Assembly (NCBI GenBank): GCA_938034415.1
Contig: CALHLE010000009.1
Coordinates: 62,001 to 126,000, forward strand
DNA from: an uncultured Anaerolineae bacterium
GTDB lineage: Bacteria > Chloroflexota > Anaerolineae > J036 > Brachytrichaceae
DNA: 64,000 nt
Direction: 5' to 3'
Shown: positions 51,171-59,722 of the stretch, piece by piece
Position numbering within the stretch: position 1 is the first letter of the stretch
How the letters are laid out: every line of letters begins with the position of its first letter
The notes under the pieces: generated by a model
What the model saw: only the letters and a program-made list of their open reading frames with translations
What the model was told of the DNA's origin: nothing
Databases searched by the model: none
Program-made: the position numbers and the translations under genes

Positions 51171-52268
51171 TCACCCTTCCGGCTTCCGGCCGTATACCTG
51201 CGCCAGGCCGCGGCCGAGCAATGCGAAGAGCACCAGCAGCCCCTGGATCACGCCGGAGAGCGAGGATTCCAACCCCAGGGAGAGCGGAAGTTGCAGGCTG
51301 CCGATGTTCAGCGCGCTGAAGAAGAGCGCCACCGGCAAGATCCACAGCGGGTCGAAGTTCACCAGCATCACCACCAGCAATCCCAGGAAGCCCAGATTGC
51401 TGGAGACGTTGGGGATCAGCCGATGGAACACCCCCACGACCTGCAGCGCGCCGGCGACGCCGGCGAACAGTCCGCAGATGAGGAACGCGCTGAGCAACTG
51501 GCGACGGGCCGGCACGCCCAACACATACGCTGCGCGCAGGTTGCGCCCCACCGCTCGCAAGCGCAGCCCAAAATACGTGTTGCGCATCACGACGATAGTC
51601 ATCAGCAGCGCGATCAGCCCAAGCGCTAATGCCACGGGGGTGGCCTCGGTCTTGCCGAACGTGCCCAACCAGAGCGACTCGTCGAAGGGCTGGGTGCCGC
51701 TGAGCGAGGCCACTCCCGGCCGCTTCCACGGGCCGAAGATCAGGTAGATGGCGATGCCGGTCGCTGCGAAGTTTAAGCCCAGGCCGGCGAAGATTTCGCT
51801 GATGCGGCCGTACACGTGCAGCGCGCCGGCCAGCAGCCCCCAGGCTATGCCGCCGACGCCGCCGACGAAGATGGCGAGCGCAATCGCCACCGGCGGCGGC
51901 AATAAGCTGGCCGTCGCGCCCTCCGGATGCAACAGGCGCAGCGCCCAGGTTGCCGCAATAGCGCCGAAGGTGATCTGTCCCTCGACGCCCAGGTTGTATA
52001 GGCCGGCGTTGAACGTGTATACCAGGCCGGCGGCGCACAGCAGCAAGGGCGATAGCGTGGCGATCACGCGCCCGATCTGGTCGGCAGTGCCGAACGCGCC
52101 GCCGACCATGCTGCCGATCACGGTCACGGGTGATGCGCCGGAGATGAGGATGACGAGCGCAACCAGGATGAGCGATATGGCGAATGCGCCGATGCGGTAG
52201 AAAGTCGGCGGCATCCCGGCGGCGCGCGCCGGCGGGGTCATGGTCTGAGGTGCTGCGGCGCCGTTCAT
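51171..52268 (-). CDS. ABC permease of a nucleoside/BMP-type importer (first permease)
   Basis: The 365-residue membrane protein has about nine hydrophobic segments, with the NupP-type AAGLVYTFNAGLYNLGVEGQ and RAVGRNLRAAYVLGVPARR motifs. It is the larger permease of the pair and lies between the ATPase gene and the second permease with short gaps, so all are probably one transcript. Confidence 0.93.
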   Translation of the reverse strand: MNGAAAPQTMTPPARAAGMPPTFYRIGAFAISLILVALVILISGASPVTVIGSMVGGAFGTADQIGRVIATLSPLLLCAAGLVYTFNAGLYNLGVEGQITFGAIAATWALRLLHPEGATASLLPPPVAIALAIFVGGVGGIAWGLLAGALHVYGRISEIFAGLGLNFAATGIAIYLIFGPWKRPGVASLSGTQPFDESLWLGTFGKTEATPVALALGLIALLMTIVVMRNTYFGLRLRAVGRNLRAAYVLGVPARRQLLSAFLICGLFAGVAGALQVVGVFHRLIPNVSSNLGFLGLLVVMLVNFDPLWILPVALFFSALNIGSLQLPLSLGLESSLSGVIQGLLVLFALLGRGLAQVYGRKPEG

Positions 52269-52297
52269 CGGTGGTTCATCGGTGATTGATCACGGGC

Positions 52298-53812
52298 TCA
52301 AAATCGGCCGCCGATCATCTGTCCTAGCGAGTCGGCGGTCAACGCCGCGGCGGCGATCGGCGGCGAGATGCGTCCGCCGCTGAACACGATGACGCGGTCG
52401 CTGTATTGCACGATCTCGTCCAGGTCTGACGACGCGAACAGGATGGCCGTGCCCTGATTACAGCGGGCGATCAGTTGTTGCCACACCCATAGCGTGGATT
52501 CGATGTCTAGGCCGCGCGTGGGATGCTCCATGAGCAGCACGTTGAGCGGAGAGGGCATCAGCGCCAGTTGAGTGCGCTGCTGGTTGCCGCCGGAGAGCTG
52601 CTCGACGGCGGTATCCGGCCGGCCCCGGATGTTGAACGTGGCGATGGCGCGCTCGGCTTCCTGCGCTGCAGCCGCACGATTGATGAAGATGCCCCTGCTC
52701 GGCATGCGCAGCGCAACGTGTTCTTGGATGCTCAGGCCGCTGATCAACCCCTCGCGCAGCCGGTCGGCAGGCAAATAGCATACGCCGGCCTTCACGAAGG
52801 CGCTGTAGGGCTGGCGCGTCAAGTTGCGTCCGCTGACATAAATCGAGCCGGCGGCCGGATGTTCGAGGCCGGCGCAGGTCAGCAAAAAGAGTTGCTGCCC
52901 GCTGCCCTCCAGGCCGGCGATGCCGATGACTTCGCCGCGTCGCACCGCCAAATGGCCGATGTGCATCTCCAGCCGGTCGCTGCGCAAGAGCAGGCCCTCC
53001 AGCACGAGCGCTGTTTCATCCTGGTGGATGGCCGGCTTGACGGGCATGGCCAGCTCTCTGCCAAACATCATCTCGACGATGCGCGCGGCCACGTCGAAGC
53101 GCTCGCCGGCGGGCCAGTCGCCATGGGCGCGCCCGGCACCGTTGGCGCGCAGGTTCAGTTCGCCCACCACGCGCCCCCGGCGCATCACGGTGACGCAATC
53201 GCACAGCGCTTCCACGTCTTCGAGCTTGTGTGATACGAAGATGATGGATTTGCCCTCTTGAGCCAGTCGGCGCAGCGCATCGAAGAGCAGCGTCTTTTGG
53301 GTCGCCGAAATGCCGGTGGTGGGTTCATCCAGGATGAGCGTGCCGGCACCGTTGGCCAACAGGCGCACGATCTCCAGTTGCTGCCGCTCGCCCACCGTCA
53401 GGTCGCTCACGCGCGCGTGGGGGTCGAGGTCGAAATTGAACTGTCGGCACAGCGCGCGGAAGTTTCGCTCGGCGGCGCGCACGTTCAGCAGCGCCGGCGT
53501 CGTCGGCGAGCCGGCCATGAAGTTCTCAATGGCGGTGAGCGGCGGGAAGTCCAGTGGGTCTTGGTGCAACATGCCAATGCCATAGCGCAGGGCATCGGCA
53601 GGAGATTGGATGTGCGCCGGCCGGCCGTCGAGCACGATCTCGCCGCTATCGCGGCTGATGAAACCGCTGAGGATTTTGACCAGCGTGCTTTTGCCGGCCC
53701 CGTTCTCGCCGAGCAAGCCGTGAATCGTCCCGGCTTCGACGGTCAGCGAAACGTCGTCGTTGGCGTGGACGTTGCCGAAGCGCTTGTGGATGTGGCGGAG
53801 TTCGACCTTCAC
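52298..53812 (-). CDS. ABC ATPase of a nucleoside/BMP-type importer, two nucleotide-binding domains
   Basis: The ~504-residue protein has two ABC domains in tandem. The first is canonical (GENGAGKST, LTVGERQQLEIVRLL, LILDEPTTGIS). The second is partly degenerate: its Walker A region reads GLEGSGQQ, while the signature LSGGNQQRTQLAL is kept and the Walker B ends LLMEHPTRG. This asymmetry is normal for sugar/nucleoside importers of this class. GTG at 53812 is proposed; GTG at 53866 is an alternative. It lies between the binding-protein and permease genes. Confidence 0.92.
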   Translation of the reverse strand: MKVELRHIHKRFGNVHANDDVSLTVEAGTIHGLLGENGAGKSTLVKILSGFISRDSGEIVLDGRPAHIQSPADALRYGIGMLHQDPLDFPPLTAIENFMAGSPTTPALLNVRAAERNFRALCRQFNFDLDPHARVSDLTVGERQQLEIVRLLANGAGTLILDEPTTGISATQKTLLFDALRRLAQEGKSIIFVSHKLEDVEALCDCVTVMRRGRVVGELNLRANGAGRAHGDWPAGERFDVAARIVEMMFGRELAMPVKPAIHQDETALVLEGLLLRSDRLEMHIGHLAVRRGEVIGIAGLEGSGQQLFLLTCAGLEHPAAGSIYVSGRNLTRQPYSAFVKAGVCYLPADRLREGLISGLSIQEHVALRMPSRGIFINRAAAAQEAERAIATFNIRGRPDTAVEQLSGGNQQRTQLALMPSPLNVLLMEHPTRGLDIESTLWVWQQLIARCNQGTAILFASSDLDEIVQYSDRVIVFSGGRISPPIAAAALTADSLGQMIGGRF

Positions 53813-53890
53813 TGTTGAACTGTTGGCCGGCGTGCGCCGGCTGATGCGCGCCTTGCGGCGATGCACCAGCCGGCCGAATCGGGCGATGGG

Positions 53891-55129
53891 CTACTGGCTT
53901 GGCCCTTCCATGCCTTCCAGCAGTTGCGGCAGGTACCAGATCTGCTGATCGGTGGCGCGCTCACCGTCCTTCAGGAAGACGCTGCCATCTTGGAAGTTCA
54001 GCGGGCCCTTCCATAGGTCAATGCTGCCGTCGCCCAGGCCCTTGATGAACTCGTCGAGGAACTTCTCGTTCTCCGCGCCTAGCGCTTTGCCTTTGATGTA
54101 GCCGAACGCCGAAGAGTCGGGGTTGTTCAGGTCCTTCCAGTCGGCTTCGGCCCAGGTCCACGTGCCTTTGTAGGTGCCGGCCATGGCTTCTTGGATAATC
54201 TTCAGGTAGCCCGGCCCCCAGTTGTAATAGTGCACGCCGAGGCAGATGTCCGGCGCAAGCTCGCAGCCGCCCTTGTAATCGTAGTGGTGATACTTCACCC
54301 GCTTGCCGGCTTCGGCGGCCTTCTTGCCTTGCACGGCGACTTCCGGCGTGTCGATCGCGCTCATCACCACGTCGAAGCCGCCGTTGTAAAAGTCGTCGGC
54401 GACTTTCGTCGGGTCGAGCGTGACGCCGGGGATGTTGAACCAGAAGCCGATCCAGGTGATCTTGAACTGTAGTTCCTTCGGGTCGCGCTTCTTGTAGTTC
54501 TCCCAGCAGTACTTGGCGCCCAGATAGGCGGCGCTGGCATAGCGGCGCGTCTCCTCGTTGATGAGCGGGCCGACCGTGCCGATCTTGCCGTTCTCGCTGC
54601 CCAGCGCCGAGGCGCAGCCGGCGATCATCCAGCCCGGCTCCATCTTCGACATGAGGTTGCCGAGGTTGGGCTGTCCTTTGTAGTTCTTGCCCTCTGACCA
54701 GGCGTAATCGCCGGAGGCGTGGATCACGACGACGTTCGGATGCTTCTTGGCCGTCTCCAGGGCGTCATCTTTGAAGTCGTCGGAGTTGAAGATGACCACC
54801 TTGGCGCCTTTGGCGATCAACTCGTCGGCCACTTGAGAGCCTTTGACGTTTGGCCGGTCACCGGGGTTCACCCTGTCCACGTACTCGAACTTGACGTTGG
54901 GCATCTTCTGCATCACGTATTTGGTGCCCTCGACGTGGGCCTCGTTCCAGCCTTTGTCGTTCATCGGCCCGACGATGACCATGCCGACGGTGAAGGTTTC
55001 GCCGGCAGCCGGCGCGGCAGGTTGCGCCGGCGCAGCAGACGGCGACGGCGCAGCGCACGCGCTTGCCAAAGCGCCGCTCAGCAGCAGCGCCGCCAGGCTT
55101 TTGTAGTGTCTGTGGTGATTGGTCTTCAT
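53891..55129 (-). CDS. BMP family nucleoside-binding lipoprotein
   Basis: The 412-residue protein has a lipoprotein signal ending LASAC (Cys25), an Ala/Pro linker and a BMP/Med domain: VGMVIVGPMNDKGWNEAH, the VIFNSDDFKDDAL strand and the NPDSSAFGYIKGKALG segment. It captures purine nucleosides or similar ligands for the downstream ATPase and permeases. The ATG has an excellent AAGGAGGAGG ribosome-binding site. It is the first gene of the operon; binding-protein genes are usually the most expressed. Confidence 0.94.
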   Translation of the reverse strand: MKTNHHRHYKSLAALLLSGALASACAAPSPSAAPAQPAAPAAGETFTVGMVIVGPMNDKGWNEAHVEGTKYVMQKMPNVKFEYVDRVNPGDRPNVKGSQVADELIAKGAKVVIFNSDDFKDDALETAKKHPNVVVIHASGDYAWSEGKNYKGQPNLGNLMSKMEPGWMIAGCASALGSENGKIGTVGPLINEETRRYASAAYLGAKYCWENYKKRDPKELQFKITWIGFWFNIPGVTLDPTKVADDFYNGGFDVVMSAIDTPEVAVQGKKAAEAGKRVKYHHYDYKGGCELAPDICLGVHYYNWGPGYLKIIQEAMAGTYKGTWTWAEADWKDLNNPDSSAFGYIKGKALGAENEKFLDEFIKGLGDGSIDLWKGPLNFQDGSVFLKDGERATDQQIWYLPQLLEGMEGPSQ

Positions 55130-55194
55130 GCTCGATCCTCCTCCTTGGGTTGAAAATGGGATGGCAAAAGCGCATCGGCGCGGATGCACACGGA

Positions 55195-55223
55195 ATTGTC
55201 TTGCATGTGTGGCGTATGCGCAA
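55195..55223 (-). promoter_or_regulatory. Candidate promoter of the BMP importer operon
   Basis: On the minus strand TTGCGC (55223-55218), a 17-nt spacer and GACAAT (55200-55195) precede a ~60-nt leader containing a small GCATC/GATGC hairpin. Confidence 0.4.
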
Positions 55224-55261
55224 CCCCCGCGACCGCTCTGCGGCGCTGCGCGGCCACAGGC

Positions 55262-55849
55262 TCACTCGGCGTCGGCTGGCCTGTTCACGAAATTCATAGC
55301 GTGGTCAATGTCTGCGCTCAACCAGCGCCGGATGCCTTCGACGGCGCGGTCGAAAGCCGGTTCGAGCACAGCCAATTCGTCGCGTGTGAAGTCGTCCAGC
55401 AAAAAGTCTTTCGGGTCGCGGCGGCCGGGCGGCCGGCCCACGCCCACGCGCAGGCGGGGAAAGTCCTCGCTGCCGAGCCGGGCGATGATGGACTTCATGC
55501 CGTTGTGGCCGCCAGAGCCGCCCTTGGGTCGCATGCGCAGTTGGCCCGCCGGCAAGTCGAGTTCGTCATACACCACCAGTAAGTCGCTCGGTTCGGACTT
55601 GTAGAACTTAACGATGGGCACGACCGACTCGCCGCTCAGGTTCATGAACGTCTGCGGCTTCACCAACGCCACTTTGCGCCCTTCGATCTCGCCCAGCGCG
55701 AGCAGGCCCTTGTGCATCATGCGCGCGAACGTCAAGCCGTGCCGTTCGGCCAGCCGGTCCACCACCATGAAGCCGGCGTTGTGCCGGTTATTGGCGTACT
55801 GCTTGCCGGGGTTGCCCAGGCCGACGATGATGCGGCGACGTTCGTCCAT
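55262..55849 (-). CDS. pth: Peptidyl-tRNA hydrolase
   Basis: The enzyme recycles tRNA from stalled peptidyl-tRNA. The 195-residue protein has IIVGLGNPGKQYANNRHNAGF with the catalytic His23, FMNLSGESV (substrate Asn), the VVYDELDLPAG strand with the conserved Asp, and GGSGGHNGMKSI. Length and motifs are standard. It lies 18 nt downstream of a secreted-protein gene on the same strand. Confidence 0.96.
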   Translation of the reverse strand: MDERRRIIVGLGNPGKQYANNRHNAGFMVVDRLAERHGLTFARMMHKGLLALGEIEGRKVALVKPQTFMNLSGESVVPIVKFYKSEPSDLLVVYDELDLPAGQLRMRPKGGSGGHNGMKSIIARLGSEDFPRLRVGVGRPPGRRDPKDFLLDDFTRDELAVLEPAFDRAVEGIRRWLSADIDHAMNFVNRPADAE

Positions 55850-55867
55850 GATGGCTTCGATCCGAGG

Positions 55868-56530
55868 CTATTTGCCGTAATCCACCGGCTGCCGCGTCAG
55901 GCGTTGAACGGCGAACAGCACGGCTCTCTTCAGCGCCAGATACGCGCCGAAGGCGAGGAAGCCGAAGATGGCCAGGCGCGCGCCGCGCATGAAGGCATCC
56001 GGCAATTGCGCGGCGGTGGCGATAGCTACTTGCAACAGGTCGCGCGCGGTTTGTACTTCGGCGACGACGCCGACGCCTGACCCGGCTGAATCGGTGATCA
56101 CGGCCGAGGCCGCCGGCGTGGGTGCGGCGGTTGCGTTTGCCAAGGTCAGGTTGCGCACAAGTGTCTGGTTTAGGCTGCCATCCACGCCGAAGACTTGCAA
56201 GCGCAGCGCGTATTTGCCGTCGGGCAGCGGACGGGTGTTCCACGCGCCGAGCATGCCCGACTGCACCGGCTGCACCGCGCCGCCGATCACAATCCAGTTG
56301 GCCAAGTCTGGCTCTTGGGCATAGGCCAGCTCGTAGCGCGAGAAGACCGGCGAGGTGGCGCTGCCCTGGATGGTGACGTTGCCGCGCAGCGTCTGGTCGC
56401 GCACAGGCGTGACGATGCGCGCAAGGGCTTCACCCGACTGCGCCGAGACGCTCGACGCTATGACCCATGCGATGACCAGCGCCGCCGCTAAAGCGGCCGG
56501 GCGCGTCAAGGGCATACGGATGGGGTGCAT
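55868..56530 (-). CDS. Secreted, membrane-anchored protein with an Ig-like domain
   Basis: The ~220-residue protein has a signal peptide (about 8-30), an extracellular beta-rich domain (ARIVTPVRDQTLRGNVTIQGSA, the YALRLQVFGVDGSLNQT strand pair) resembling bacterial Ig-like folds, an Ala/Thr/Pro linker and a C-terminal membrane helix (about 185-205) with a basic tail. No enzymatic motif is seen. It is not a recognised family. It is followed by pth; the tmRNA gene is divergent upstream. Confidence 0.7.
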   Translation of the reverse strand: MHPIRMPLTRPAALAAALVIAWVIASSVSAQSGEALARIVTPVRDQTLRGNVTIQGSATSPVFSRYELAYAQEPDLANWIVIGGAVQPVQSGMLGAWNTRPLPDGKYALRLQVFGVDGSLNQTLVRNLTLANATAAPTPAASAVITDSAGSGVGVVAEVQTARDLLQVAIATAAQLPDAFMRGARLAIFGFLAFGAYLALKRAVLFAVQRLTRQPVDYGK

Positions 56531-56599
56531 ATTCGACGAATCGCTTGTGATGCGCATGGGATTCCGGTCGCCTCACGCGCCAGAATCTCAGTTCGCGTA

Positions 56600-56627
56600 T
56601 TGTAAAGCATCCCTTGGCCGGTATAAT
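56600..56627 (+). promoter_or_regulatory. Promoter of tmRNA
   Basis: TTGTAA (56600-56605), a 16-nt spacer and a perfect TATAAT (56622-56627) end ten bases before the tmRNA 5' end. Confidence 0.75.
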
Positions 56628-56637
56628 AAGGGACATC

Positions 56638-57031
56638 GGGGATGACAGGTTTCGACGGATTGTGTCGTGTCCGAGTGGCGAGCCGAGAAGCGACTCTCGT
56701 TAAACAGTGCGCAGCACAGTAAGTGCGAAGAAGATCAACTGGAATGCTGTCCCGATGGCTGCGTAAGCCAGCGGGCTGCATCCGCAGCACAGTGTCTGCG
56801 GCATCGTCCGTCTCCTCGCGCCGGTGGGAGACGCAACGGTGTGATAAAGCCGGCGCGCGTTTCACCGAGGTTCGTAGGTGAGCCAACGCGGGCTGATCGC
56901 CGAATCAACGAACTGGCGTTCGGATGACCCCGTTGCCGGGGATGCCGAACGCGAGACTTAAACGGCAACTACGCTCGTAGTCACTCGCGGCAGGCGCATT
57001 TCGGACCCGGGTTCGATTCCCGGCATCTCCA
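56638..57031 (+). ncRNA. ssrA: tmRNA (SsrA)
   Basis: This one-piece 394-nt tmRNA rescues stalled ribosomes. Its ends pair as GGGGATG with CATCTCC (acceptor stem) and discriminator A; the T-arm CCGGG TTCGATT CCCGG precedes the 3' strand, and CCA is not encoded. A 5' GACAGGTTTCGACGG block is diagnostic. The tag frame probably runs from GCG at 56725 to TAA at 56764-56766, giving AKKINWNAVPMAA, ending in the expected small hydrophobic residues. The region after it to 57214 (183 nt) shows no gene or clear terminator. Confidence 0.95.
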
Positions 57032-57214
57032 CTCGCTGCACCCCTCGGTTGCCAGAAGCCGACGTAAGCTGTTCCTCACCTGCGCATCCCGCCATCGCCG
57101 CCACAACAATCCGTCTCTTCCACAGTTCTTCTCAGCAAGCTCTTACCCCTCAGTGTTAGCGTCGCAACCGTAGAGTTGGACTGGGTTTGGTGTAAAAGGA
57201 TTGGATAAGAGGGT

Positions 57215-58072
57215 ATGAAAGTCAATCACCGCGAGCTGATTCAGGCCAGTTTCAATGAACCCCGTTACGCCGTGAGCGCCGATGGCACGCGCATCGCGTA
57301 TTACATATACGGCGATGGCCCCGAAGTGATGTTTTGGCAGCACGGCTTTAACTCCGATGCGGCGCATTGGGAATACATGCTGTCGTTCTTTCCTGCGGAT
57401 GAATACCGCATCGTTGCGCCCGATTTGCGCGGCTGCGGCAACTCCGACAAGCCGGCCGATGAGGGCGCGTATACCTTCGATCATCTGACTCAGGATGCGC
57501 TGGCCGTCATCCGCGCCGAAGCCCTCCGCGATTTCACCGTGCTCGGTCACTCGACCGGCGGCGCCATTGCCCAGTGGGTCGCCTCCGAACTGGGCGAGGC
57601 GGTCAAAGCGCTGGTGCTGATCGGCCCGGTGCCGGCGACCGGCGTGCCGGTGAACGAGGCAGCGCGCAATCTGTTCCTACAAGGCGCAGATGGCGATGGC
57701 AAGGCACAGGGGCGAGCGCGCATCTTGCAGTTGGGCTGGTACGGCGATATGCCCCAGCAAGTGCTGGATGAGCTTTTGCCCGGCGCGCTGACGTGGAGCA
57801 AGGAAGCGTTCGTCGGCGTCTTCAATACGTGGACGACCGGCGTCAACTTCCCTGAGCGCCTCTCGCGCATCACAGCGCCCACCATCGTGATCGGCGGTCA
57901 GCACGAGCCGTTTCTCGTCAAGGACTTCATGATGGCGGCCGTCGTCAATCGCATTCCGAACGCACGCTACGTCACCGTGTCAGATTGCGCCCACTTCATC
58001 CACATTCAGCAGGCGGCTGTGACTGCCGGAATCGCGCGCGGTTTTGTGGCGGCGCAGGCGGTGCGCGCTTGA
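57215..58072 (+). CDS. Alpha/beta hydrolase
   Basis: The 285-residue alpha/beta-fold hydrolase has the oxyanion HG in FWQHGFNSDAAHW, the nucleophile Ser113 in GHSTGGAIAQW, a late Asp/His pair with the His in DCAHFIHIQQ, and DLRGCGNSDKP after strand 4. These match MhpC/haloperoxidase-like esterases. It is followed at 20 nt by a VOC protein and then a bicupin, suggesting a small-molecule degradation group (inference). A GAGGG ribosome-binding site and TAAAAG/GATAAG sequences precede the ATG. Confidence 0.9.
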   Translation: MKVNHRELIQASFNEPRYAVSADGTRIAYYIYGDGPEVMFWQHGFNSDAAHWEYMLSFFPADEYRIVAPDLRGCGNSDKPADEGAYTFDHLTQDALAVIRAEALRDFTVLGHSTGGAIAQWVASELGEAVKALVLIGPVPATGVPVNEAARNLFLQGADGDGKAQGRARILQLGWYGDMPQQVLDELLPGALTWSKEAFVGVFNTWTTGVNFPERLSRITAPTIVIGGQHEPFLVKDFMMAAVVNRIPNARYVTVSDCAHFIHIQQAAVTAGIARGFVAAQAVRA

Positions 58073-58092
58073 TTTGAACGTCCACTGCGCCT

Positions 58093-58809
58093 ATGATCGA
58101 GGTCTCATTCACCCTGCCCGACGGCCGTTCGTTCGGCGGCCCGATGCCGCGCGAGAAAGTGGTTCATCAGGCGCTGCACGCCTTTCTCCCCGATGAGGTG
58201 ATGCACCGGCATCGCTTGCGCATCACGATGCCGACCGGTGAGCTGATCTTCCCGGACATGTGGCTGTACGAAATCTACGATCACTACGGCCACTGCCGCT
58301 TCTTGCTGGAGGCCACGCCGCTGAAGGAGCATAAGGCCGAGTTCACCAACTTCGGCTTCGACCACCTCGCGCTGGCCACTACCGATCGTGAAGCATGCCG
58401 CCGTTTCTTCCAGGACGGCCTGAAGATGAAGAACGTGCGCGACGACGAGCACTTGCTGGTGCTCACCACCGGCGTGAACGCCCTGTTCTTCTTCAAGGCC
58501 GAGCCGGGTCAGCCCTTGAGCGACGGGCTGCCGTCGCGCGTTCACCACATCGGCTTTGTGGTGGACGACCTGGAAGCGGCGTATGCGCACTTGAAGGCGA
58601 CCTGTCCGGAATACGTCAGCGACTTCACGTTGCTGGAGCGTGCCGAACGGTTGTCGCTCTACGGCACGATCGAGCTGGGCGGCATTCGCTTCATGATCCA
58701 GCTCAGCCAGATCAAACCGGAATACAAAGGCCTCAAAGGCGAAAGCGCCGCGCCGATGCGCGAGTTCTATGACTACGCCTCGCGCGACTACGGCATCCGG
58801 CTGGCGTGA
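58093..58809 (+). CDS. VOC (glyoxalase/dioxygenase superfamily) protein
   Basis: The 238-residue protein has an unusual N-terminal ~90-residue domain (MIEVSFTLPDGRSFGGPM) followed by a VOC domain (about 95-215). The metal His residues of each half are visible in FGFDHLALAT and VHHIGFVVDDL; the usual Glu in the last strand is not obvious in IELGGIRFMIQL. It may be a dioxygenase, isomerase or binding protein. It lies 20 nt after a hydrolase gene and ends before a clear terminator. Confidence 0.85.
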   Translation: MIEVSFTLPDGRSFGGPMPREKVVHQALHAFLPDEVMHRHRLRITMPTGELIFPDMWLYEIYDHYGHCRFLLEATPLKEHKAEFTNFGFDHLALATTDREACRRFFQDGLKMKNVRDDEHLLVLTTGVNALFFFKAEPGQPLSDGLPSRVHHIGFVVDDLEAAYAHLKATCPEYVSDFTLLERAERLSLYGTIELGGIRFMIQLSQIKPEYKGLKGESAAPMREFYDYASRDYGIRLA

Positions 58810-58852
58810 ACGACTGGCGCATCTCCCGGCAAGGGCAAGACGCAGCATAGGG

Positions 58853-58884
58853 TAGGCGCAGGCATTACCTGCGCCTATCTTTTA
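58853..58884 (+). terminator. Terminator of the hydrolase-VOC operon, palindromic repeat copy 2
   Basis: TAGGCGCAGG pairs perfectly with CCTGCGCCTA (58853-58862 with 58868-58877, CATTA loop), followed by TCTTTTATA. The stem is a near copy of the palindrome at 44374-44394, with compensating base changes. Confidence 0.75.
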
Positions 58885-58931
58885 TACATTGCACCTTCCC
58901 GCGCTTTCTGAATGACGGGCGACGGGGTTGC

Positions 58932-59663
58932 ATGTATATTCGCCCTGTCATGCATAAACCGGACTGGAAGGAGTGGATGAAGCAGCCGCTCATCTGGACG
59001 GAGCGGATTCGCTCGCGCGCGCTGGTGTGGACGCCGGATGCGCATTGGTTCATCAATGACCCGCTTGGCCCGCTGCCGCATGCGCACGATGATGCGTCCG
59101 AGATCATCTATATCGCTGCCGGCCAGATGGACATTCAGGTTGGCGCGAGCAAGCAGCGCGTCGGCCCAGGCGAATTGCTGTTCATGCCGCCGGATCGCTA
59201 TCACAACTACTGGTTGGTCGGCGATGAGACGGTGTGCCTCTACGTCCTGGTGACGCCAAATCACAAGCACGCGCGCTGGCGCTACAAGGACTTCAAGCCG
59301 GGCGCGTTCGAGGGTCACGCGCCGCTGAAGAGCGCCTTTGCGCCCGATGCGACCGAATCCATGCCGTCCGACGAGCGGATCACGACGCGCGTGCGCGTGC
59401 TGCCGGCTGGTGAAGCAACCGACGTGATGGTTGAGAGCGTCAAAGAGAAGATGATCTACGTTCTCGACGGCGAGGCGCGCATCGAGATCGAGCGGCTGAG
59501 CGGCGCGATGCGACCGAACGACTATCAGCATGTGCCGGCGACGCATCATCACCGCATCATCAACACCGGCGCAACGCCGCTGCGTTACTTCGAGTTCGTA
59601 TGCTTCGACCCGACCGCGCCGGCCATCATCCGCCCAGAGGATGCCCATCTCGTGAAAGAGTGA
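58932..59663 (+). CDS. Bicupin protein
   Basis: The ~243-residue protein has two cupin barrels. The first has metal-site residues in PLPHAHDDASEIIYIAAG and FMPPDRYHNYW; the second has MIYVLDGEARIEIE, with HVPATHHHRIIN. Bicupins include dioxygenases, ureidoglycine aminohydrolase and storage proteins; no substrate can be assigned. It follows the terminator of the VOC gene, so it probably has its own promoter. An ATG six codons later is an alternative start. Confidence 0.85.
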   Translation: MYIRPVMHKPDWKEWMKQPLIWTERIRSRALVWTPDAHWFINDPLGPLPHAHDDASEIIYIAAGQMDIQVGASKQRVGPGELLFMPPDRYHNYWLVGDETVCLYVLVTPNHKHARWRYKDFKPGAFEGHAPLKSAFAPDATESMPSDERITTRVRVLPAGEATDVMVESVKEKMIYVLDGEARIEIERLSGAMRPNDYQHVPATHHHRIINTGATPLRYFEFVCFDPTAPAIIRPEDAHLVKE

Positions 59664-59722
59664 TCTGAATCGGCCCTCGTCCGGCCGTTCACCAACCCGA
59701 GCGCGGGAGCGCCGAGGAGACC

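Noticed and set aside
55130..55190. A purine riboswitch in the leader of the BMP importer operon
   Set aside because: The conserved core of purine aptamers is absent; only a small GCATC/GATGC hairpin is present.
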